Shown in pieces: positions 17,368 to 25,895 of a stretch of DNA of 64,000 nucleotides. The stretch's first letter is position 1, and each line of letters opens with the position of its first letter. The translations under genes and the position numbers were made by a program. Under the pieces are notes generated by a model. That model had not been told where the DNA came from. It searched no databases and worked only from the letters and a program-made list of their open reading frames with translations. Source of the DNA: an uncultured Prevotellaceae bacterium (GTDB lineage Bacteria; Bacteroidota; Bacteroidia; Bacteroidales; Muribaculaceae); the NCBI GenBank assembly GCA_900541935.1, contig UQLZ01000002.1, forward strand, positions 1-64,000, written 5' to 3'.

Positions 17368-18912
17368 ATGCAAGGCGAGTCAAGGGTAAAGAAGAGTTTG
17401 CTTAATGCTAAAGTAAATACCGTATGCTATTTTGTTGCGTTGGCTGTAGCATTTTTTACGCGAAAGGTATTTATTGACCAACTTGGTATCGAGTTTACTG
17501 GGTTGACCAGCAGTTTGCAGAGTCTTCTCGGATTTCTTAACCTTGCAGAACTTGGAGTTGCAACTGCTATTGGTTATGTTTTGTATAGACCGATATTCGA
17601 TAATGACAAGGTGCAGATTAATGAGATTATCTCCGTCTTTGGGTATCTTTACAGGTGGATAGGGTATGTTATTCTTGGAGCGGGGATTGTATTGTCATTT
17701 TTTTTGCCGTTGATATTCAGTGATGCACCTTTCTCTTACCCTGTCCTTTTTTTCGGTTTTTATGCATTTCTTGCCTCTTCTTTGTTAGGCTACTTTCTTA
17801 ACTATAAGATTTCGCTGCTTGCTGCCGACCAGAAAAATTATGTTGTTACTGGTTATTTTCAGTTGATAACGACGGTAAAGTCATTGGTTCAAATGGTTCT
17901 GGCTCTATATTTTAAGGACTTTATTCTCTATTTTTCTATTGAAATATTGGCGGGAATAGCGAATTCTATAATTCTAAATATAAAAGTAAGAAAGACTTAT
18001 CCATGGCTGGATAGCGAATTGAGAGAAGGCCGGAAATTGCTGTCTAAGTATCCTCAGATAGCAAAATATCTTAAGCAATTATTTGTTCATAAGATTGCCA
18101 GTTTTGTGCAGTTTCAGATTCTTCCTGTCTTGATTTTGTCGTATGTGTCTATTGCGGTAGTAGGTTTATATGCTAACTATACTATGATAGCGGATAAGGT
18201 TAGACTGTTTATTTCAGGAGTTCTTGACAGTACGACGGCAGGGGTTGGTAATCTCATTTCTGAAGGCAATAAGAAAAAAATATTGGGAACTTTTTGTGAA
18301 TTGTACTCCTTGCGGTTCTATGTCTGTTCTCTGTTTACAGTATGCCTTTATATGCTTATAAGTTCATTCGTTCAACTTTGGCTTGGAGAAGACTATTTGC
18401 TGAGTTCTTTGATTGTTGCTCTTGTTTGCTTTCATTTCTTTCTGTTGACGTTAAGGGGGACAACAGACCAGTTCCTTAATGGCTATGGAATGTTCTATGA
18501 CGTTTGGGCCCCAGTAGCGGAGGTCGTTATTTTTATTGCTTCTTCTATTGTATTCGGTTCTTTGTGGGGGCTTGCAGGTGTTCTTATGGGGCCGCTTGTT
18601 TCAACTATTCTCATAGTTCATATTTGGAAACCTGTATTCCTATACAGTAGAGGTTTCAGAGTTTCATTTTGGCGGTATTTGTGGCTTTTCGGAAAGAATG
18701 CGTTAGCATTTGCCATTACATTTGTGACAGTATATTTTGCAGATATGGCATTAAATGCAGTAATAAATTTTAATGGATGGCTCGGTTGGGTTGTTAGTGC
18801 TTGCGTTATAACTATAGTTACTGTAGTTGCTGGCTTGGTTGCATTTTACTTGCTAACTCCGTTAAAGGTTTTTGTAAATCGGTTCGTCAAGATTAAATTG
18901 CTTGAAAAGTAG
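17368..18912 (+). CDS. Wzx-type polysaccharide flippase (MOP superfamily)
   Basis: This 514-residue protein has about 12-14 hydrophobic segments and the start typical of Bacteroidetes O-unit or capsule flippases (SLLNAKVNTVCYFVALAV, FTRKVFIDQLG, LGFLNLAELGVATAI). It would flip undecaprenyl-linked glycan units to the periplasmic face. It follows rfbB by 18 bases and is the last gene of the rhamnose run. Flippases of this type diverge quickly, so substrate specificity cannot be inferred. Confidence 0.88.
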   Translation: MQGESRVKKSLLNAKVNTVCYFVALAVAFFTRKVFIDQLGIEFTGLTSSLQSLLGFLNLAELGVATAIGYVLYRPIFDNDKVQINEIISVFGYLYRWIGYVILGAGIVLSFFLPLIFSDAPFSYPVLFFGFYAFLASSLLGYFLNYKISLLAADQKNYVVTGYFQLITTVKSLVQMVLALYFKDFILYFSIEILAGIANSIILNIKVRKTYPWLDSELREGRKLLSKYPQIAKYLKQLFVHKIASFVQFQILPVLILSYVSIAVVGLYANYTMIADKVRLFISGVLDSTTAGVGNLISEGNKKKILGTFCELYSLRFYVCSLFTVCLYMLISSFVQLWLGEDYLLSSLIVALVCFHFFLLTLRGTTDQFLNGYGMFYDVWAPVAEVVIFIASSIVFGSLWGLAGVLMGPLVSTILIVHIWKPVFLYSRGFRVSFWRYLWLFGKNALAFAITFVTVYFADMALNAVINFNGWLGWVVSACVITIVTVVAGLVAFYLLTPLKVFVNRFVKIKLLEK

Positions 18913-18937
18913 ATTTTTTATTCTATAAGTTATTTAT

Positions 18938-18969
18938 TTTGCTAATAAACTTGATTTTCTGTAAGTTTG
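18938..18969 (+). promoter_or_regulatory. Promoter of the DUF4493 lipoprotein gene
   Basis: TTTG at 18938-18941, 20 bases, TAAGTTTG at 18962-18969: a full Bacteroidetes match. It would give a very short leader before the ATG at 18982 or 18988. Confidence 0.65.
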
Positions 18970-18981
18970 TAGCAATTAATT

Positions 18982-21417
18982 ATGGCTATGAAAAAATATT
19001 TGATTTTAATCATATTTTCAGTGCTGCTATTGGGCAGTTGTGTCCGTGAACCGCGTACTTTGATTACAGGTTATGGTGACTTGGATTTAACTTTGACAGT
19101 TAATGAGAAAATCAAGTGGTTTGCTCAAGAGCAGTCTTTTGATTTGTCCAGTATAGAAATAGGGGATTTTGAACTTGAGTTGATAGCAGAAGATGGTAGT
19201 GTTAAAAAGTTAGGAACATACGCTGAGTTCAAGTCAGGTATAAAAAAAATTCCTGTAGGAAAGTATAAATTGCGTGCTTTCCATGGGGATTTGCAGGGAG
19301 AGGGTGTAGGTTCTGTTTCCTATTATGGAGAGACTGAATTTACCATTTATGATAGTATGTTGACGTCGATTAATTTAGAATGTGGCATATATAGTGCTTT
19401 TTGTTCAACTGAAATATGCGATTATGGTTCACATTTTAATGATTTGTCAATCAGACTAAAGTCCGAGTATGGTAAATATATAGTTTTAAGTAGTAACGGG
19501 TCCAAGCCTGTATCTTTAGTGCCAGGTAAAGTTTCTGTTGAGATGACACTTACGGATTTGACAGGGAGAAGCGTAACGATAAGACCGTTTAGTTTTGCGG
19601 TAAATTCTGCTGAGTTTTATAAAGTTGGTGTATCAATTGTTGATGATTCTCTGGTGCTTACTTATGGTGATGGTCAGGATATGGAGCCAGTTATCATTGA
19701 AATAAATGAAAAATTATTCTCGTCGCAAGGCCCGCAAATATTTACTAATAAGTTGGATTTTTCTATGGTAAAAGGGCAGTTTGAAGAAAATTGTCTTGTT
19801 AGCGTATCTGCAGAAAGTGATTTGCAGAGTATTTTTATGACAATATTATCTTCTCCCCGTTGCTCGTGCCCATTTAGCCAGGAGCAGGATATATTGCCTT
19901 TGTATTCAGAAGGAAAAACTCAGAGAGTCGAGTTGGATTTGAAATCAGTTATTTCAAAACTTGGGGCTGATGTTATTACTGAATATTCGATAGTTCTTCA
20001 GGCTATTGATATTTATGGTAGGGTATCTAATGAGCCTTGTATTATTAAGGTTGTGGTTTCACCCGTTGATTTGAAATTAGAGGAGCCTTTGGCAATTGAC
20101 ATAGATGCTGAAACTGCTATGATTAAAGTTCAATATAATGGAATTGACTTCTCGAATCGTGTTGTTTTTCAGTACAGTGGCAATGGTGTGGATTGGTTAG
20201 ATGTTCATGTTATTGAAAGTTATAAAGAAAATAATTCTTATTTTGTAGTCTTACCTGTTGACAAGAAAGATGTAAGAGCGTTTTTTAGAGCCAAGGTTGG
20301 CGATAGTTTTTCTGAGAAGATTGTTATCAGGAGAGTTATTCCTGAAATTACTATGCACTGCGGGCATGAGAATATTTGGTCATCAAAGGCAGACTTGTAT
20401 TTGGCTGGAGACCGCGTTAAATCATGTTTGCCTTACGTTAATATACTGATTAAAGAAGAAAGTGGAGATTTTCATCCAGCAGTATTGGAAAGAAGTATTG
20501 TTGACAATCGGATAACTGTTTCAACATTAATGCCATCTACAAAATATTTTATGAAGGCTACTATTGATGGTAAAATACTGTTTGAATCCGAGTTTGTAAC
20601 GGAATCAGCAGTGGGTTTGCCAAATGGTAGTTTTGAAAATGATCATATAGAAACTATAGATATTAAACACATCAATTGTGGGGGAAAGTATTCTAATACG
20701 CAAAGTTGGACGTCATTATACAATAGGACAAGTATAAATGTTACTGAGCCTAAAAATTGGGCCAGTGTAAATGCTAAAACATGTTCTGTTTATGCGTCAA
20801 ATCATAATACATGGTTTCAAGTTCCCACGACAAGAATAATAGAAAATGGGTATGATGGTGCATTTGCTATAAAATTACAGAATGCAGCTTGGGATATTAA
20901 CGGAGTTGAACCCCCTAAAGATACCCGTACAGATAAAGTCTATTACAGTCGCAATGTTCCTAATATAAAAAACCGTAGTGCGGGAAAGATTTTCTTAGGT
21001 TCATATAAATTTAATGCAGATGGCTCAGAGGTGTATAATGACGGTATAGAATTTTATTCGCGACCAACAGCCGTTACAGGGTTTTACCGATATATTCAAG
21101 ATTTACATGATTCGGCAGAAACAGGATTGGTGGTTGCTCAAGTATATGGATTTGACGGAGATAAGGAAATTTTGATAGGAGAGGGTATAGGCATGCTTAA
21201 GCCGTCAACATCTTTCACTCAGTTTAAAGTTCCTGTTACGTATTCAGTGCGTAATGTAAAGGCAGCTAGACTAAAATTAATGGTTTCTTCATCTTGTTAT
21301 GCTTCTTATAACCAAAATGAAGAAACCCAAAGGATTAAGACCACAGATTATCCGGAAAAGGGAATTTCTGTCGGAGCCGAATTGGATGTTGATTTGCTGA
21401 CGCTACTTTACGAGTAA
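18982..21417 (+). CDS. DUF4493-type surface lipoprotein
   Basis: This 811-residue protein begins with a lipoprotein signal (lipobox LLLGSC, Cys20) followed by GYGDLDLTLTVNEK, the usual opening of DUF4493 proteins in Bacteroidales. The middle contains several beta-rich immunoglobulin-like segments. The C-terminal third starts at about residue 547 (LPNGSFENDHIE) and looks like the jelly-roll-type domain often attached to DUF4493, sometimes listed as a putative carbohydrate-metabolism domain. An outer-membrane, carbohydrate-related role is plausible but not demonstrated. It has its own promoter, so it need not be cotranscribed with the flippase gene. A second ATG at 18988 (MKKYL) is an equally good start. 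Confidence 0.75.
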   Translation: MAMKKYLILIIFSVLLLGSCVREPRTLITGYGDLDLTLTVNEKIKWFAQEQSFDLSSIEIGDFELELIAEDGSVKKLGTYAEFKSGIKKIPVGKYKLRAFHGDLQGEGVGSVSYYGETEFTIYDSMLTSINLECGIYSAFCSTEICDYGSHFNDLSIRLKSEYGKYIVLSSNGSKPVSLVPGKVSVEMTLTDLTGRSVTIRPFSFAVNSAEFYKVGVSIVDDSLVLTYGDGQDMEPVIIEINEKLFSSQGPQIFTNKLDFSMVKGQFEENCLVSVSAESDLQSIFMTILSSPRCSCPFSQEQDILPLYSEGKTQRVELDLKSVISKLGADVITEYSIVLQAIDIYGRVSNEPCIIKVVVSPVDLKLEEPLAIDIDAETAMIKVQYNGIDFSNRVVFQYSGNGVDWLDVHVIESYKENNSYFVVLPVDKKDVRAFFRAKVGDSFSEKIVIRRVIPEITMHCGHENIWSSKADLYLAGDRVKSCLPYVNILIKEESGDFHPAVLERSIVDNRITVSTLMPSTKYFMKATIDGKILFESEFVTESAVGLPNGSFENDHIETIDIKHINCGGKYSNTQSWTSLYNRTSINVTEPKNWASVNAKTCSVYASNHNTWFQVPTTRIIENGYDGAFAIKLQNAAWDINGVEPPKDTRTDKVYYSRNVPNIKNRSAGKIFLGSYKFNADGSEVYNDGIEFYSRPTAVTGFYRYIQDLHDSAETGLVVAQVYGFDGDKEILIGEGIGMLKPSTSFTQFKVPVTYSVRNVKAARLKLMVSSSCYASYNQNEETQRIKTTDYPEKGISVGAELDVDLLTLLYE

Positions 21418-21419
21418 CG

Positions 21420-22190
21420 CTATTTGCAAATCGTTGTGCCCGCGTTTTCAGCAATGAGGTCTGCACGGGTGATTATAACTCTTGCAACGTCAGCGTTGAC
21501 GCATGCAAAGGCATTGTCTAATTTCGGAATCATTCCTCCTGATACAATGCCATTCGCTTTTAGTTCAGCGTATTTAGAGGACGTTATTTGTGGGATAACA
21601 CTGTTGTCATCGTTCTCATCAGCCAAAACGCCTGCCTTTTCAAAGCAGTAAACAAGTGATGTTTCATATTGCTTTGCCATGGCTTTAGCAACTTCGCCAG
21701 CCATAGTGTCCGCATTGGTATTAAGCATGTGTCCCATTCCGTCATGGGTTAGCGGGGCAATAACAGGGCATAAACCGCCATTCAGAAGAAGTGACAGGGA
21801 TTCGGCTTGAACAGATTTAACATCTCCAACCCAACCGTAATCAACGGTTTTGACAGGGCGCTTTTCGCTAATAACGATATTCATATCTGCTCCAGTAAGA
21901 CCGATTGCATTTATACCTAAGGATTGGAGTTCGGCAACGATTGTTTTATTAACCAGACCTCCATATACCATAGTGACGATTTTCAGCATTGCTTCATCTG
22001 TAATTCTTCTGCCGTCAATCATTTTAGTTTCAACGCCTAAGTCTGCAGCAAGTTTGGTTGCAGACCTGCCTCCTCCATGAACAAGGATCTTTTTGCCTTC
22101 TATTTTAGAAAAATCGGCAATAAGGCGTTTTAGTGTTGATGGCTCTTCAACAATTTTTCCACCAACTTTTATTATTGTGAGTTTTTCCAT
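21420..22190 (-). CDS. argB: Acetylglutamate kinase (possibly acting on the succinyl form)
   Basis: This 256-residue amino-acid kinase phosphorylates N-acylglutamate in arginine synthesis. It has the N-terminal KVGGKIVEE lysine motif, KKILVHGGGRSATKL for substrate binding, and the C-terminal SGGMIPKLDNAFACVNADVA typical of ArgB. The length is normal. Some Bacteroidetes are known to make arginine through N-succinyl rather than N-acetyl intermediates, and the sequence alone does not tell which applies here. No other arg gene lies nearby. Its stop lies two bases from the convergent DUF4493 gene, with no terminator between. Confidence 0.93.
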   Translation of the reverse strand: MEKLTIIKVGGKIVEEPSTLKRLIADFSKIEGKKILVHGGGRSATKLAADLGVETKMIDGRRITDEAMLKIVTMVYGGLVNKTIVAELQSLGINAIGLTGADMNIVISEKRPVKTVDYGWVGDVKSVQAESLSLLLNGGLCPVIAPLTHDGMGHMLNTNADTMAGEVAKAMAKQYETSLVYCFEKAGVLADENDDNSVIPQITSSKYAELKANGIVSGGMIPKLDNAFACVNADVARVIITRADLIAENAGTTICK

Positions 22191-22207
22191 ATTGTCTCTT
22201 TTAATAG

Positions 22208-22215
22208 CAAAGGTA
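22208..22215 (-). promoter_or_regulatory. -7 element of argB
   Basis: The minus strand reads TACCTTTG (TAnnTTTG), with TTTC 20 bases further upstream as an imperfect -33. Transcription would start about 14 bases before the ATG. Confidence 0.5.
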
Positions 22216-22357
22216 TGTAAAAAACTTGATATGTTGAAATGATAATTTATTGTAGGCTGTCGTGTTTCCTTCGATTAAGGCTGCAATATTTGGAAAAAAC
22301 TTAAAAAAAGTGAGTATTGTCACGGTTTTCCGTGATTGCGTAATTGAGAACTAATGC

Positions 22358-22365
22358 TACTTTTG
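22358..22365 (+). promoter_or_regulatory. -7 element of the two-lipoprotein unit
   Basis: TACTTTTG lies about 35 bases before the ATG at 22401, with ATTG about 20 bases upstream as a partial -33. The element sits inside the 5' end of a longer open frame and supports the later start. Confidence 0.5.
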
Positions 22366-22400
22366 CAAATAAAAAACACTATTTTAAAAAATTTGATGCA

Positions 22401-23138
22401 ATGAAAAAATTTAAGACTTTTATCATGTCTGCAATGTGTTGTGGGCTTATTACTATGACAGCTTGTGGCGGTGGTAGTTCTAATTCAGGTGCAAGCAGTG
22501 ATGCCCCGCTGGGTGATGTTCCAGGTATTTTTATGGATATTGCTGCAAAGAAAAAAGCATTAAATGAGGAATTACGTAGCGAGGAAGATGTAGAGAGCTA
22601 TCAGAAGAAGTTGAAAGACTTTGACGAATATGTTGCCGAAAGCGTTAAAGAAGCAGAGGAAAAAGGAAAAAAACTAATTGGTGGAGAAATCCTTTGCACT
22701 GGCGTGGACGTTTATCCTGATTTCACAGTTACAGGTGCAAAAATTGCAGATTATCGTGCCGGTCGCGAAACAGGTAGCGTTATAGTGAAAGTATCAGTTA
22801 CTCCAAAGCGTGATATCGTGGTTCGTGAGTTCAAGAGAGAATGTGCTGAAGGTGAATATTCATTGAAAGAAACGAGACTATATTATGCGCTGATGAAAGC
22901 AAATGATTTCTTGATTGAGCTCGGACAGATAAATCCGTTTAATAGTAACGCTTATAACATGTCATTGAAGGCTGAGTATGTTCCTGGCCAGATGATTCAA
23001 GCAGGTGTGCCTTGTAATAGCGAGGGCGCTCCTATATATATCAATTGTCACACTTATGACTTTACAGAGTTTGCCAAGATTTTATTTTTGTCAGAGAAAG
23101 ATTTTATGGCATTGCGTAAGCAGGCATACGGTTTCTAA
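22401..23138 (+). CDS. Lipoprotein of unknown function
   Basis: The 245-residue product starts MKKFKTFIMSAMCCGLITMTACGGGSS, a lipoprotein signal with Cys at the ITMTAC lipobox and a Gly/Ser-rich tether. The mature part is charged and mixed alpha/beta, with an early lysine- and glutamate-rich helical stretch at about 45-90. I do not recognise a family. I used the ATG at 22401 rather than 22344 because the longer form buries the signal peptide and overlaps the promoter element. It is followed 29 bases later by another lipoprotein gene. Confidence 0.75.
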   Translation: MKKFKTFIMSAMCCGLITMTACGGGSSNSGASSDAPLGDVPGIFMDIAAKKKALNEELRSEEDVESYQKKLKDFDEYVAESVKEAEEKGKKLIGGEILCTGVDVYPDFTVTGAKIADYRAGRETGSVIVKVSVTPKRDIVVREFKRECAEGEYSLKETRLYYALMKANDFLIELGQINPFNSNAYNMSLKAEYVPGQMIQAGVPCNSEGAPIYINCHTYDFTEFAKILFLSEKDFMALRKQAYGF

Positions 23139-23167
23139 TATTTAATACGAAATTTAAATCACAAAAA

Positions 23168-23929
23168 ATGAAAAAAATCATTTATGCAGCAGTTGCTTTA
23201 ATGCTGACCGCTTGTGGTGGAAATGTGTCATCAGGCGAATCTGCCTCGGCTAAGGATGGTCTTAGCGGAAAGGTGCATAAGGTGCAGACCTTGATTTATA
23301 ACGCTAAACTACAAGACGGAGAAGTCGTTAAAGATGGAAAACCTGATTCTTATCGTGAAATTGATTTTTTCCCGGCAGAAGAAACTCGTATTTATAATGA
23401 GAATGGTCTTACTGATTCTATCGTAAGCGTATTAGATGCGAGCAAGACCGTTACTGTATTTTCATATCAAGATGGAAAGGTTCAGGGTGAGAAAAACTAT
23501 TTGAACGGTGAGTTGGTAACGGACAGAAAATATGTTTATCAAGATGGCAAACTAACGACAACCATTGAAGATATGTATATGGGTCAGGATAAGACTACAA
23601 ATGAATATCCAGTTGATGACTCAAAGGTAAAAAAAGATGGTGACAACACCATAGAATATGGATATACTGAGAATGATTATGTCGTTAAAGATGCTCAGGG
23701 ACGTGTCATAAAAGAGTCTGTTTATTATGAAATGGATGACTATTTCTTAGTTAAGGAGTACACCTATAACGATAAAGGCTGGTTGGAAACATGCGTAACG
23801 TCGGATGGTAATAAAGTATCTTACCAATATCCAGTTACAGATGAAAAAGACAACTGGACAAAGATGGTAATAAGCATTGATGAGCAACCTTATGGTATAG
23901 TAGAGCGCAATATTACTTATAGGAAATAA
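23168..23929 (+). CDS. Lipoprotein with repeated YxDGK-type strands
   Basis: This 253-residue product has a lipoprotein signal ending in LMLTAC. The mature part shows recurring beta-hairpin-like units of the pattern 'Y.(D/N)G.(L/V)....' (SYQDGKVQGEKNYLNGEL, YVYQDGKLTTTIED, YTYNDKGWLETCV), reminiscent of MORN-variant or Rhs-like strands seen in Bacteroidetes lipoproteins. I cannot name a family or function. It is probably cotranscribed with the preceding lipoprotein gene. Confidence 0.72.
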   Translation: MKKIIYAAVALMLTACGGNVSSGESASAKDGLSGKVHKVQTLIYNAKLQDGEVVKDGKPDSYREIDFFPAEETRIYNENGLTDSIVSVLDASKTVTVFSYQDGKVQGEKNYLNGELVTDRKYVYQDGKLTTTIEDMYMGQDKTTNEYPVDDSKVKKDGDNTIEYGYTENDYVVKDAQGRVIKESVYYEMDDYFLVKEYTYNDKGWLETCVTSDGNKVSYQYPVTDEKDNWTKMVISIDEQPYGIVERNITYRK

Positions 23930-24137
23930 GAGTGTAAATTTTGTTAATATATTTTTTCAGCGACCTATATGGGCTATGTTTTGAGGCACCATATAGGCCG
24001 CATTTATGTATGGCAGTGTGATGATCTATAATATATTTAAATTCTCCCAAGTATAATATGGGATTGGCAAGCATTGATATTATGCTGCACATAAGCATTA
24101 ATGCTATATAAGCAGGAAATTGATGTTTCGTTGCCAT
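23913..24137 (-). CDS. Doubtful small membrane protein
   Basis: A 74-codon frame overlaps the end of the lipoprotein gene by 17 bases. Its first half (FPAYIALMLMCSIISMLANPILYL) is hydrophobic and could be one membrane segment, while the second half is basic and reads across an inverted repeat. It follows the 160-residue membrane protein gene on the same strand after 53 bases. I rate it more likely chance or a fragment than a real gene. Confidence 0.22.
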   Translation of the reverse strand: MATKHQFPAYIALMLMCSIISMLANPILYLGEFKYIIDHHTAIHKCGLYGASKHSPYRSLKKYINKIYTLISYK

Positions 24138-24190
24138 GTTTCGTTGATATTTATTTTTTCTTTTCCTCGAATGGGTAGTCTAAAGACTCA

Positions 24191-24673
24191 TTACATATTA
24201 GGTAGTGGTACAAAAGCACAGATAATAACGCTAATTGCATTTGCGACAAATAGCCACCAAAAATTTTTCTTAAAAGGATATTTGAAGATTAGTTTGATTG
24301 TTAGGTCTTCTACAAGTGTATTACATATAACAACGAGTAAATAGTCAAATATCCAGTGCGATAAGTGAAATGTTGCAGATGTAAAAGGCAATAGTATAAA
24401 CTCTCCTATAAAGCCGCTAATTGGAATGAGAGGTATTCCCAATAATGCAGATATAATATTTGCGACTGTCGCTATTAGAAATGCTTTTATCCAACTTGAT
24501 TTGAGGAAAAATTTAGCAGCCACAATTTCTATTACTAAACCTATCGCAATAACATACCAGGTATAGTATTGGCTGATAATGTAAATAGAAGGCCAAACGA
24601 TATTTGCATTGGCGACGAATGGTATCAGCGTTAGTATCACTAATAATAACAATTTTTGTTTGCTGGATTCCAT
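24191..24673 (-). CDS. Small polytopic membrane protein, family not recognised
   Basis: The 160-residue product is very hydrophobic, with a cleavable-looking N-terminal segment (KLLLLVILTLIPFVANANI) and about four further helices, including WYVIAIGLVIEIVAAKFFL and FWWLFVANAISVIICAFV. No conserved motif suggests an activity. The composition argues for a real membrane protein rather than a shadow frame. The location upstream of, and divergent from, rsgA gives no functional hint. Confidence 0.55.
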   Translation of the reverse strand: MESSKQKLLLLVILTLIPFVANANIVWPSIYIISQYYTWYVIAIGLVIEIVAAKFFLKSSWIKAFLIATVANIISALLGIPLIPISGFIGEFILLPFTSATFHLSHWIFDYLLVVICNTLVEDLTIKLIFKYPFKKNFWWLFVANAISVIICAFVPLPNM

Positions 24674-24775
24674 ACGCGGGTAAATTAAGGTTTTCAGTAT
24701 GACAAATATACAATAAATAATTATAAACCAATAGGTTTTTAGATTTTTATATTAGGAGGAGTTCCAAGATTTTTT

Positions 24776-24783
24776 TAACTTTG
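24776..24783 (+). promoter_or_regulatory. -7 element directly before the rsgA start
   Basis: TAACTTTG ends only four bases before the rsgA ATG at 24788. If used, the transcript would start at or within a few bases of the start codon. No TTTG is found at the -33 position. Confidence 0.4.
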
Positions 24784-24787
24784 TGCT

Positions 24788-25720
24788 ATGAACGGATTAG
24801 TAATAAAAAATACAGGCAGTTGGTATATTGTCAAGACTGATGATAACAGATTGGTAAATTGCAAAATTAAGGGCAATTTCCGCCTGAAGGGGATTAGAAC
24901 AACGAATCCTGTATCAGTTGGCGACCGTGTAGATATTCTTGAAAACGGTGATACTGCATTTATAGTTTCTATATACTCGAGACAAAACTATATCATTCGT
25001 AGGGCTTCAAACCTATCGAAAGAGTCACATATCATAGCGTCAAACTTGGACCAGGCCTTTTTGGTCGTTTCCCTAATAAATCCTCAAACATCAACAACTT
25101 TTATAGACCGATTCCTTGCAACAGCAGAGGCTTATCGTGTGCCAGCCGTTATTGTTGTCAATAAGGTTGATTTGCTTGATGAGGAATTGAACGAGTATTT
25201 TGAGGCTTTTAAGTATCTGTATGAGTCAATAGGCTATAAGGTTGTAGGCATCTCAGCAGAAACTGGATTTGGCGTTGAGGCTGTTGCTGATATGCTTTCT
25301 GGAAAGGTTACCCTGTTGTCTGGTAATTCAGGTGTAGGTAAGTCAACTTTGCTAAACAGGTTGATACCTGGTACTGATGCCAAGACTTCTGCCGTTTCAG
25401 AGACCCATCATACAGGAATGCATACGACGACTTTCTCTGAAATGTTTGCTTTGAAAGACGGTTCTGGGTATATAATAGATACTCCAGGAATTAAAGGCTT
25501 CGGAACTATTGATTTTAATGCAGAGGAGGTTGCGCATTATTTCCCTGAAATTTTCAAAATTTCGGCGGACTGTAAATATGGAAACTGTACTCATCGCCAC
25601 GAGCCCGGTTGTGCTGTTAAGCAAGCTTTGGAAGATTGCCTAATCAGCCAGTCAAGGTATGCAAGTTATTTGAGTATTATTGATGATAGTACTGAAGGAA
25701 AATATCGAAAACCTTTTTAA
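24788..25720 (+). CDS. rsgA: Ribosome small-subunit-dependent GTPase RsgA
   Basis: This 310-residue GTPase helps the late maturation of the 30S subunit. An N-terminal OB-fold (residues 1-70) is followed by a circularly permuted GTPase domain with motifs in the order VVNKVDL (G4), SGNSGVGKSTLLN (G1), TTTFSEM (G2) and IDTPGI (G3), and a C-terminal zinc site in CKYGNCTHRHEPGCAV with Cys, Cys, His, Cys ligands. The length is normal. It stands alone, ended by a strong bidirectional terminator. Confidence 0.97.
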   Translation: MNGLVIKNTGSWYIVKTDDNRLVNCKIKGNFRLKGIRTTNPVSVGDRVDILENGDTAFIVSIYSRQNYIIRRASNLSKESHIIASNLDQAFLVVSLINPQTSTTFIDRFLATAEAYRVPAVIVVNKVDLLDEELNEYFEAFKYLYESIGYKVVGISAETGFGVEAVADMLSGKVTLLSGNSGVGKSTLLNRLIPGTDAKTSAVSETHHTGMHTTTFSEMFALKDGSGYIIDTPGIKGFGTIDFNAEEVAHYFPEIFKISADCKYGNCTHRHEPGCAVKQALEDCLISQSRYASYLSIIDDSTEGKYRKPF

Positions 25721-25728
25721 TTGGGTTT

Positions 25729-25768
25729 CAACAAAAAAGAGGATTTTTTTAAATCCTCTTTTTTGTTG
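25729..25768. terminator. Bidirectional terminator between rsgA and tRNA-Thr
   Basis: A perfect 18-base-pair stem (25729-25746 with 25751-25768) has a TTTT loop, a GAGGA core and six-base A and T runs. It ends exactly next to the 3' end of the tRNA. Confidence 0.92.
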
Positions 25769-25841
25769 AGCCTGAAGCGGGACTCGAACCCGCGACCTTT
25801 TCGTTACGAATGAAATGCTCTACCGACTGAGCTATTCAGGC
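25769..25841 (-). tRNA. tRNA-Thr(CGT)
   Basis: The reverse strand folds as a 73-nt cloverleaf: acceptor GCCTGAA/TTCAGGC, U8, D-arm GCTC/GAGC with AGTCGGTA loop, anticodon loop TTCGTAA (anticodon CGT, reading ACG), T-arm GCGGG/CCCGC with TTCGAGT. CCA is not encoded. The anticodon stem TTTCA/CGAAA has an A-C mismatch at the 31-39 position next to the loop. Confidence 0.95.
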
Positions 25842-25867
25842 TAATTTGCACTTTTCTAAATTCTGTG

Positions 25868-25875
25868 CAAAGTTA
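25868..25875 (-). promoter_or_regulatory. -7 element of tRNA-Thr
   Basis: The minus strand reads TAACTTTG about 26 bases before the tRNA 5' end. No clear -33 element. Confidence 0.45.
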
Positions 25876-25895
25876 TAAATTATTCTTCATTTGTT

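Noticed and set aside
16666..17373. A 235-codon open frame on the minus strand
   Set aside because: It lies entirely antisense to rfbB, which has all family motifs. Its protein has no recognisable domain.
23964..23997. Nine-base inverted repeat (CCTATATGG / CCATATAGG) as a terminator
   Set aside because: Neither strand has a T-run after the stem, so I do not call it a terminator. It could be a protein-binding site.
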